From Parachlorella kessleri (taxonomy: Eukaryota; Chlorophyta; Trebouxiophyceae; Chlorellales; Chlorellaceae), in contig BBXU01002675.1 of assembly GCA_001598975.1 (NCBI GenBank), positions 1-27,350 on the forward strand: DNA of 27,350 nucleotides, in the 5' to 3' direction. Positions 1 to 8,216 of the stretch are shown piece after piece. The notes below the pieces were generated by a model. It saw nothing but the letters and a program-made list of their open reading frames with translations, searched no databases and was not told the DNA's origin. The translations under genes and the position numbers were made by a program. How positions within the stretch are numbered: the stretch's first letter is position 1; every line of letters starts with the position of its first letter.

Positions 1-31
<31 letters not shown>

Positions 32-110
32 ACACCACACACCCGACCGCCGCCACCGTACGTACCCCCCCCCACCCCCCCCACCCCACCACACACACAC
101 ACACACACAC
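1..110. repeat. CA microsatellite with poly-C tracts
   Basis: Long (AC)n runs at the start and again at about 91-110 flank a C-rich segment with two runs of seven or more C. This is simple-sequence DNA, probably intronic or intergenic. No coding signal is seen in it. Confidence 0.95.
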
Positions 111-200
111 CAACCTCAGGGCTGCAGGCACCAGCGCACACCCACACACTCACACCCACACTCCACGATAGCTCTTGCATTGTACAGCAGGGGGGGGAGG

Positions 201-278
201 GACCGTCCGGTTTCGTTTGTCCAAGAGCAGTCAGGGTAGCCTACCCTGGCTGCTGTTGGACAAACTGAGGCGACGGTC
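201..278. repeat. Near-perfect inverted repeat (hairpin/cruciform)
   Basis: Arms 215-239 and 241-265 are reverse complements at 23 of 25 positions around a single central base (240). A further seven-base pair of arms (201-207 with 272-278) extends the structure. The outer inner-arm bases are GTTTGTCCAA and TTGGACAAAC. It could be a cruciform, a remnant of a small inverted-repeat element or an RNA hairpin. Confidence 0.85.
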
Positions 279-559
279 GTGGTGGCCAGCCCCAAAACAC
301 ATTAAGCGCAGAAGCAAATTGCAGCGAGCACTCCGTGACTGGGTTGCAAGCAGATTTACTAGGAATCGCTGCTGCAGGCACCTGGGTGCACGGAAGGCGC
401 TTGCCACTGTGACCTTACCGGTGTGTATGTACCCTTGGACGAACTCTTAGCAGGCTAGCCCATAAGCTTCTTTGAACTGAATTACGCGGGTGTGGGCCAG
501 CTTGAGATTAGGCGTCTGGGGCTGGTGAAAGCAAAGGAGCGGAGTTGTAGCATCAAGTG

Positions 560-597
560 CTGCTAATTAGCTGCTAATTAGCTGCTAATTAGCTAAT
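560..597 (+). repeat. Tandem 11-bp repeat rich in branch-point-like CTAAT
   Basis: Three copies of CTGCTAATTAG (560-592) are followed by a partial copy CTAAT (593-597). Each unit contains CTAAT, which matches the intron branch-point consensus. The branch adenosines would lie about 15 to 48 bases before the probable acceptor at 611, the distance range expected for branch points. Confidence 0.8.
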
Positions 598-611
598 AAG
601 TTTGTCTGCAG

Positions 612-1937
612 CCTCGGGGTCCAAGTAGCCAGAATGCGAGACCCAGGGATGGGACACGCAGCAGAGCTGGTAACGACACGGAAGCTCAGCACCGCAACGG
701 AGTTACTGGGGACGTGGAAGCTCCAAGCAACGAATGTCACACGGCTTCTGAAGACCTCCTGCGAGACCTAAGGGAACAAAGCCGCAGGGCGCTTGATGGG
801 ATGATCGTCTGGGCTGGCCTGATTGCCGCTGCGGCATTCACCGCGTACATCCAGTACCCCCCAGGTGCCGCCTTGGATGATGGCAGTGGTGCAGCAGCTG
901 CGGCTATCTCTGCAAACTCCACCGAAATCAACCTGGACCACCATGAGCGGGCTTTCTTGGTGAGAGCCTGTCTTATTGCCACTGCAATGAGGAAGGGGGG
1001 AAGCGCGGCTGTGTTTAGAATGACAGCATCTTCACCAGCTGCTTATGAGGTTGCAATCCTGCTCGCGCATCCAGCTGCTGCATCAGCATGGACAAAGGCT
1101 TGCACTGAGGTTGCACTGGAAGGCACTGAGGTCCCTGGCCCAGTGCCCTCCCTGCAGATATACGTATACGCGGATGCTAGTGCTTTCTTCCTCGCCTCTT
1201 CAGCCATCATCATGCACCTCATCTCAACAACAAAAGGGTACAGGGTGTCAGCCGTGCTGACAAACCTCTGGTGGGGAGTGAAAGGCACTAGGGTTGGACA
1301 GAAGATGAGGAGGACCATGTCGCGGCGGGCTCAGCTACCGGGAGCAGACAGAGTTCATGTCAGGCGCGGCGTGGCATTCCTGCTAGGTATGTGGCTCTGC
1401 TGGCATGCACACAAAGTATAGGTTCGCATGCTTGTGAAGCTAGGGACCCCTCAGAGAAAAGAAGACGACCGCCCACACAGCCATCCTCCACCACAACCCC
1501 CTTTTGCCCTGCACACCGCCTTTGCCCCCTACGGGCTCGTGCGCTTGCAACTCGATGGCTAAGGGCGCCCGGGGGCGTGTGCTTTGAATGGATGACAAGG
1601 TCTGCAATGAGGGTGTGAAAGGCCATAGGCATGTGCACTGTCTTCCCTCGACACTGCTTACCCCGGCGCTGCAGGCATGGGATCGATGGTAACCCTTGCT
1701 GGCTTGGCCCTCGGTGCTGCCTTCCTTTCTGCCGGCTACCTCAGCTTCGGGCAGCGGGGAAGCCTTTATAGGAAACATTTCTACATTGTCTCTATTCTTG
1801 GGTGGTCAGTGCTTACTTTCTTCGCCGTCTGCTGGCTTCTTTGCTTGCTGTGCTTCTTCTTCGTCCCCGACAAGTTCCTTGAAGCCCCTACGACCCAGAA
1901 GAGCCTCACTGCCAAGCCCAGCGAGCCGGGTGCATAG
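612..1937 (+). CDS. PGG-domain membrane protein, 5'-incomplete (exons 612-1386, 1675-1937)
   Basis: Seen: the frame is open from 600 (in-frame stop at 597-599) with no ATG before 801, so a start at 801 would begin directly at the first membrane segment; an upstream exon is more likely. The donor after 1386 (GTATGT) and the acceptor ending at 1674 join a split Gly codon in frame. A helix with GLIAAAAFTAYIQYPPG (about 805-870) matches the PGG domain of plant ankyrin/ACD6-type membrane proteins. A second helix, SAFFLASSAIIMHLI (about 1188-1232), matches the partner segment of that domain. Two further membrane segments lie in the last exon. The loop between the first two helices is about 100 residues, longer than usual. 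Inference: ankyrin repeats, normally N-terminal to PGG, may lie upstream of the window. The ligand and role are unknown. The gene is convergent with the GatA gene. Confidence 0.7.
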
Positions 1938-2668
1938 CACAGCTACGCTGGCAGCCACCATGCTGTGTAGCTGCTAATGTGTCGACCCGAGAGTTGGCCC
2001 CCATGACGTGAGTTGGATATATGTACAGGCCGACCAGCGAGGCCTGGCCAGGGTTGCCCATATGGGTTGCATCCGGTGTCTACATAGTATGGCAGTGCTG
2101 CTGCATGCGCGGTCCCTCCTAAATCTGTGTGGCTTAAGCTTGCTGGAGGTCGGGTACTTATGTGCATGCACAGCATGATGTACTAGGGCATGAAGTGCCC
2201 TCATAAGAAGAAAATTTCATTTCCCCAACTGAAGTACTGCAGCGGCTCTGAAAACTTACTGCATACCCGTAACTTGTCATACTGCCATCTAAAACTTTCT
2301 CTTCGCTGACTAGGGGCACAGCGCTAGCTGGCCCCTCGCAGCTGCAGCCTTGACCTTACCGGAACGTGTGGTCACATGTACTACAGTACAATATCAGTAA
2401 TGTATTTGGCCATCCCTTTGAACTGAGCTCCGTTTGCCCTGGCTGACATGCATGCATTTGGATAAGTGCCCACCTATCCAAACTACCAGTTAGGAATGCT
2501 TCAAGTTTGTACTTGTTGGGTCTACAAGTAGGCTACCTGATGCCACGCATGCATGATGCCTCAAGTGACCCTTGTGGTCGGCTGGCAGTTGTAAGTCTCC
2601 AATCTGTAAACCACCCTTGCCTAGCAGGCACGACCACCACGTCTAAGTCAAGCCACCGGCCGTAGGGC
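1938..2668. other. Convergent 3' region between PGG-protein and GatA genes
   Basis: No supported gene lies here. The plus gene stops at 1937 and the minus gene stops at 2669, so this stretch should hold both 3' UTRs. Plus-strand TGTAA motifs at 2590-2594 and 2605-2609 are candidate poly(A) signals for the plus gene. They would give a roughly 670-base 3' UTR and a transcript reaching close to the GatA stop. I saw no minus-strand TGTAA for GatA in this interval. Confidence 0.45.
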
Positions 2669-5600
2669 CTAAGCAGCATACACCTGGGGCATGCCCCGGG
2701 CAAACTCCGCTGTCTGCTCAAACACGTGGGCTAGTTGTAAAAGCTGCCCCTCCCCAAAGGCCCTCCCCACAAACTGCAGGCCCACAGGCAGCCTGGCGCC
2801 CCCCTCCTCCTCCTGTGCGAAGCCACAGGGCACGGTGACAGCTGGCAGGCCCGCCAGGTTTAGATTAGTAGTCATCAAGTCACCTACAGTTATAGAGAAG
2901 CACACACAGGTCATGTTGGAGTGCTACATGGATTTGGCCGGCGCCTGTGCACCCCAACACCAGCAGGCTGCTCCGGATAAGGCGCCGATCGTTAACTGGG
3001 GTCGAGGGTTAGAGCAAGGGATGGCCTCCATGGTGTCAATGGCCGGTCCAGGCATCCATGCTGGTGGATATTGGCAGAGCGCCAGGAACGTTCAACGGAT
3101 GCACCTGCTGCCCTGCCAGACCCATAGCGGCCCCCCGTTTGCATTCCAGCATGGCTGGCGGCGACACATGCTGGTAGCTTGGTGCCGTCAGTACTAGCCT
3201 ACTACATCTTGCCCACAACAACTGCCACATATACCAAAATTCTTACTCTGCTGCTGCACCCAGCAGACTTGCCTTTATACATCGCCAGTGGGTCTGACAC
3301 CTTGGAGCCCAGCTTATAGGCGGGCGTGGGCGCAGCGGGGCAAAGCAGGGCATCGTACTGCCCCAGCGCAGCACCCATCTCGCGCTGGATCAGCGTACGT
3401 ACCTGCAGGTACAGCGAGCAGTACGGGGCAGGATGTTGGCACAGTAGGGCCCAGCAGGGCGGGGTACTGCCACATCGTAGCACCCATCTCACGCTGAAAG
3501 GCTTCTGACCTCGCAAGTATATCTAACAATGCTCGGTCAGCAAGGATGGCAATGCCAGGTCTCACCTACATCTGTACAGGCGTATCAATCAGGTCTCCCA
3601 AGCCGCCCCACCTGCCAACTGCGGGTACCTCTACCTAAGGAGGACAGCACCCCACCGGGCTGGAGCCAACCTTTCACCTGCTGCGCGCGCTTGTAGTAGG
3701 CGTCGTAGTAGCCCGCCGACAGCGCATAGGTGCCCATGAGGATGCGGCGCTTCACCTCCTGCCCCAGCCCGTCATGCCGCGTCTGGTTGTACATGCTGCG
3801 CAGCTCTGCAGGCGCAAGGCTCATACACAGTTACTGCCTTGGTTAGGGCTCCAGGGTACACAGAGCACTGCCACGGACATGGAATACCATGCAATCCAAC
3901 CCGCATGTAATGCGGGGCATGGCACAGGCTTGCTGGCATGTGCTTGACTCACCCGCTGCCGCTGCTCGAGGCCCGTACCGCACGCCGTCGTAGCGGGACA
4001 GGTTGCTGCTCGCCTCCGACAGGGCGATGACATAGTAGGCTGGCAGGCCGTAGGCAAAGCTAGGCAGGGAGACCTGCAGCGGGGAGTGGAAGCTGGGGGC
4101 TCACAAAGGGGGAGAAGATTTCCTGAATGGGGGCATGGCTTGGTAAGCAGGCAATCTGTAGGCACAGCTGGGCTGGCGACCTGCGCCTGTGTGAACATCT
4201 GCTACAAGGAGGAGTACCACCGTGAGAGAGAGAACGCCGCCCCGGGAGCACAACCTCACAAGAGCCGACAAGCCTTGGTCATAAGGTCAAATGATACATG
4301 CGACTGCAGTGCACGCCCACCTAGGCAGCAGCGCAGCCCAGCCATGCCCTCAAGCCCAAGCCAGACCACCCTCCCGCTCTGTCACATTCCAGACTGCCTA
4401 CGTCCCGCTACAAAACCATGCACGGCAGGACTGGGTTTAGGCTTGCTGCACTCGACAAATGGGTCGCTTCTTAAGGTTGTGGACACGAGTAGCCCGCCTG
4501 AAGACCGCCAGCAGGTGCGTGTGTGCTTGACGGGCGTACCTCCTCTACGCTTGCTCCTAAGGATTCCAGGTGCCTGACCGCTGCGTCCACGGCTGCTGTC
4601 ACTCCCGCGTCCACACCCTCGCCGCTGGTTTCCCGGATCACCCCAAACCTGCAAATGAACAACAGCTACAGCCCCTCCCATTCATAGAAGTCCTAGAAGC
4701 ACGGGGTCGCTTCATTTAGACGGACCGCAGCTGATGTGCAAGCTTGAAGGTGCTCAGTACCAGCACACAGAAAGCTCAAGCGCACCCGCCAGGAGGCTAC
4801 TAGCAGCCCAGGAGCAGCCACTCAGCAGCACCTGGGGCAGATCATCCACCATTACCACCCCTCTTGAAACCCTTGCTTTGCATTACAGGTCTGCTTCTGA
4901 CCAGCAGGTGGCAACACAGCACTAGCTCACCGTTTGCCCTCCAGCGGCCGGCTTGCCAGCTGCTCCCGGGGTACCAGCCCCGCTGCAAAGTCCTCTGACG
5001 GGCGGCTGCTGCAGGTGGAGTCGTTTGCATCAGGACCTGCAGCACGACCCCATGCTATGACTACCCTTGCTAGTCATCCCAAGCAGTGAGGCAATCCCTC
5101 GGTAGCTGTCCCTTGGTAACATAGGAACCCGTTTAGGATAAAATTTCCTGATTAAAATGTTCCAGGCATGAGAAGAAGTGCCTGGTTATGGATCAGGAGG
5201 GCGAGGCAATACATCAACCTCACTCCTTGCACCTGAGAGGACACCAAGCCGGCAGTTCATGCAACCCTCAGCCGCAATGGGCACACACCTACAGCCAGCC
5301 ACCCGGCACTACATGTGCCACTACCACATTGGGCACACGCCTGTACCCAGCCAGCACTACACACGCCACTACCTCCCCTCAGTCAAACACCTAACGCCCT
5401 GTCAATGCACCCCCAAGGCACAGCAAGGTCAGGCACCTGCCATGACGCTCAGCAGCTCAGCAGCATCAGCCACGCTGGGCGCCAGGGGCCCTATGCAGTC
5501 CAGCGACGAGGCATATGCCACCAGCCCATATCGCGACACCCTGCCGTAGGTAGGCTTGAGCCCCACCACCCCGCAAAAGTGGGCGGGCTGCCGTATGCTG

Positions 5601-7259
5601 CCGCCGGTGTCGCTGCCCAGCGCGGCTGCGCACTGGTTGGCTGCCACGGCCGCTGCGCTGCCGCCAGAGGAGCCACCAGGCACGCGGCTGGTGTCCCAGG
5701 GGTTGCATGTCACCTGTGCATGGGAGGTAACCAAGCTACCAGGGAGATTATTCAATGACTGCTGTTGCTTTTGTACATGCCGCGGCTGGTGTCCCAGGGG
5801 TTGCACGTCACCTGTGCATGGAGTGGGAAAGGGCAGTGGAAGGGGCGTCTGCCATTCACTGTACACTGTGGGTGCATGGCAGGTGAAGCCGGGTGGGGCA
5901 TCAGTAGCCATGCCGCAGATGTAGATAGCTTAGAGATGAGCCCTCCAGTCGCCCTGGCTACCAACACACGCGTGCCAGCCCCACACCTTGATGCTGCGGT
6001 CAACTTTTTCCAAGGCTTGCTTTGGCGCTTCCCTTAAATCTTCATAATCATGCAGTGCTGAGTACCTGGTACGCCGAGTTCTCCGTGCTGCTTCCCATGC
6101 CAAACTCGTCCATGTTGGTCTTGCCAATCAGCACCGCCCCCGCGGCCCGCAACCGCCCGACCGCCGTGGCATCAAAGGGCGGCAGGTAGCCTTGCAGCGA
6201 GCGCGACCCTGCCGTGGTCTGCAGGCCGCGGGTGCAGATGTTGTCCTGCAGGTGCAAGGGCAAAGAAGGGGCTGAAGGGGCGTTGAAACCAAATGCGGTC
6301 ATGTCTGCAGGCCGCTGGTGCAAGGATAGAGGGGGGGGGCTGAGGGGGGGTTGCTGTCAACTGCAGTCAAGGTCTGCAGGCCGCTTGTGCAGATGTTGTC
6401 CTGCAGGTGTACGAGCAATGGCATGCTTAAGGAGCACGAGTTTTGTGTTGCAGGGAAGCCCAGGGCCTGCTGAGAGAGAGAGGTTCCGCAGGGCGCCAGC
6501 GCAAGTGTTGTCCAATATTGTGCTCGGGCAAGGTTTCGCCATCAAGTGTGTGCGCTGGCGACCCATGCAGCCTGCTGGTATGCATTTACCATCACCCTCG
6601 TGGGAATCACAGGCTCCCAAACTGTCGGATATGATCTGAAACGCGGCAGGTGCACCCTGATACCCAGCCTGGGGAGGCCACAGTAGAGTGGGGCATGCGC
6701 GCCAGCCTTACCTTCACTGCAATTGGCACGCCAGCCAGTGGCCCCACCGCCTCCCCACCAGCTATCCGCTCGTCGATTGAGGCGGCCTGCACCAGTGGTC
6801 CTTCTCCCTCAAGAGTGCTTGTTTCTGAGCTCTAGTGCGCCTCCTGCCTGTAGGCTTGGTAGCTGGGTGGCTGGTGTGTAAGCAACAAGGGTGGCTGGCA
6901 GGCTGCCACATAGTGCCCACCTGCTGCAGCGCTCTTTCTTCATCCACAGTAATGAAGCTGGCTATCTGCCCCTCCGTAGCAGCGATGTGCTTCAGGTATT
7001 GCTGCGTAACCTCCCGTGCGCTTCTCGACTTGGTCGCCACATGCTGCCGCACCGTCTGCATCGCTGAGGAGCTGCATCGTGCAACTTGCAGCCCTCTAGA
7101 TACCATCCTGAGTGCAGTTGTCCTGTTTTGTTCCTGAAACTGGAGGTTCCTATGTGAGTTGCTTGGCAGCACCAGACTGCTTGCAGGCATGCCATGCACA
7201 CGCATTGAGGAATTCCATCTACAGAGCGCACTTAGGATTGATCTAGCATTAGTCCTCAT
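2669..7259 (-). CDS. gatA: Glutamyl-tRNA(Gln) amidotransferase subunit A, organellar
   Basis: GatA hydrolyses glutamine to supply ammonia, with GatB/GatC, to convert Glu-tRNA(Gln) to Gln-tRNA(Gln) in plastids and mitochondria. Minus-strand exons: 7259-6921, 6786-6712, 6245-6066, 5713-5437, 5036-4931, 4648-4540, 4073-3953, 3805-3678, 3402-3273, 2883-2669; 559 aa. The amidase signature is complete: Lys138 in VPIAVKDNIC, cis-Ser213 in [10 protein letters not shown] and nucleophile Ser237 in GSDTGGSIR, with the 75- and 24-residue spacings of bacterial GatA. The C-terminal block [14 protein letters not shown] is also present. The first ~75 residues are rich in Arg/Ser and poor in acidic residues, as in a transit peptide; bacterial GatA has about 485 residues. 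Intron 9 has a GC donor (GCAAGT). Three introns contain partial copies of the next exon. The N-terminal Met is the first in frame; later Met codons inside the presequence are possible starts. Confidence 0.95.
3429..3511 (-). pseudogene. Decayed duplicate of GatA exon 9 inside intron 8
   Basis: Positions 3429-3496 align without gaps, at an offset of 109 bases, to exon 9 positions 3320-3387. On the minus strand the copy reads [18 protein letters not shown], against [18 protein letters not shown] in the exon. The region matching the exon head is disrupted by small indels, and I see no AG acceptor in the required phase. It lies just upstream of the real exon 9 acceptor. It looks like a degenerate tandem exon duplication rather than a usable alternative exon. 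Confidence 0.75.
5683..5821 (-). repeat. Duplicated head of GatA exon 4 (41 bp, 98-bp offset)
   Basis: Positions 5683-5723 and 5781-5821 are identical at 40 of 41 bases. The first copy spans the real acceptor and the first codons of exon 4 ([10 protein letters not shown]). The second lies about 98 bp upstream in gene sense, inside intron 3, and keeps both the CAG acceptor and the same codons. It then diverges into non-homologous sequence. Confidence 0.9.
6216..6409 (-). repeat. Duplicated head of GatA exon 3 (copies at 6216, ~6302, 6371)
   Basis: Positions 6216-6254 and 6371-6409 match at 37 of 39 bases. The first contains the true exon 3 acceptor and the codons [10 protein letters not shown]; the second carries [10 protein letters not shown] after an identical CTGCAG acceptor, 155 bp upstream in gene sense. 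A shorter third copy lies at about 6302-6325. Flanking G-rich runs are also partly repeated, so a longer tandem duplication has decayed here. Confidence 0.85.
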
Positions 7260-8216
7260 CTGCTGATGAGGTATCTAGTTGAGGATACCTTGGATACCCC
7301 CTCCTGTGTGCAGTGCCAGGCAGGCACCAGTCAGCTATCGCTAGTGGACTGTCCCTCGGGGCTCTTGCCTGCCTGTCTTGCTAACACTGTCAACGTGCTG
7401 GTGATATTAGCAAGCTCTCCTGACAATAGTGACACCAGTACTGGGAGGTAAAGCAACAGGGACAGATTTGGCTTAAACACCAGCAAAAGCCTGCACAGCG
7501 TTGCCAGTGGAACAAGTGCACCAGGTTGCCTGTTGTGAGCCCCCGGGGCCAGCTGTGAGTTTGTATTCAGAAGAGAACAGGGGGTCGGCTGTAGCATATC
7601 CTCAATCTCCAAGCAAGAGACAGTCGCCAAGAGTGCTGATGATGATTCTGGAGCCATTGCAACACAACTCCACACACGTGCCCGGATGCAAATGTGTGGT
7701 GGCATGAGAGGAGATGAGAAGATCTCGCAAGCACAGCACGGCTTGCTTTGCCTTGACCGTGATAACGGGACAGTGGTCTTAGCACAGTCAGCCTCGCTTA
7801 AATTGCAGGGAAAGTTATTGCAGTTCTCAGAAAACTAGGAAGGCAACCCGGTCCTTGGCAACCTGCCATAGCTAGTCAACGAGCACGTTGGGACCCACAA
7901 AAATTAAAGAAAGATGCACTTGGCACTGCCACCACACCAACCACAGCACGGGCCACCACACCCAGGCACTAGAGAGCAGACGCAGACCTTTACAGAAAGT
8001 ACGACTGGCTCACGCAGAGAGAGAAGCAACATCGGGGTTACCTCGCCCCCCTTTGACTCGCTAATGACTAAGTGTCACGAGGCTAAGCACAACATCGCTA
8101 CCCACCTTGCCATGCGGCTCATGTGCCGGAAATTTTACAGTCAGTAATGAATAGACACACTATGCACTGCTCTCTTCATACTGTCCGGCTTGGCTTGTAA
8201 AGCGGAGAGTCCTCTG
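7260..8216. other. Intergenic: GatA promoter and transporter 3' UTR
   Basis: This 957-bp stretch separates two minus-strand genes. I see no protein family match; the open frames are short and unsupported. The part next to 7259 should hold the GatA 5' UTR and promoter. A short inverted repeat (GGTATC...GATACC, about 7269-7288) lies just upstream of the GatA start. The part next to 8216 should be the transporter 3' UTR. Confidence 0.5.
8135..8139 (-). terminator. Candidate poly(A) signal TGTAA of the sulfate transporter
   Basis: TTACA on the plus strand reads TGTAA on the minus strand, about 78 bases after the transporter stop codon. TGTAA is the common chlorophyte polyadenylation signal. A five-base motif occurs often by chance, so position is the main support. 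Confidence 0.45.

Larger units (their letters stand above)
111..611 (+). other. Non-coding stretch, probable intron ending at 611
   Basis: No homologous protein block is visible here. The open frame at 175-450 lacks an ATG start and has low-quality composition. The stretch ends in a pyrimidine-containing tract and CTGCAG at 606-611, a good splice acceptor for the PGG-domain exon that follows. It also contains an inverted repeat (201-278) and a tandem CTAAT tract (560-597). Its donor, and the upstream exon of the gene, are not identifiable and may lie outside the window. Confidence 0.5.

Noticed and set aside
175..450. Plus-strand open frame as first exon of the PGG-domain gene
   Set aside because: It has no ATG at its start, includes the inverted repeat, shows no family match and has no clear donor before 611.
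560..597. CRISPR-like short repeat array
   Set aside because: The units are contiguous 11-mers without spacers in a eukaryotic gene region.
5178..5924. Several plus-strand open frames over the GatA gene
   Set aside because: They are antisense to GatA exon 4 and its introns, with no independent similarity.
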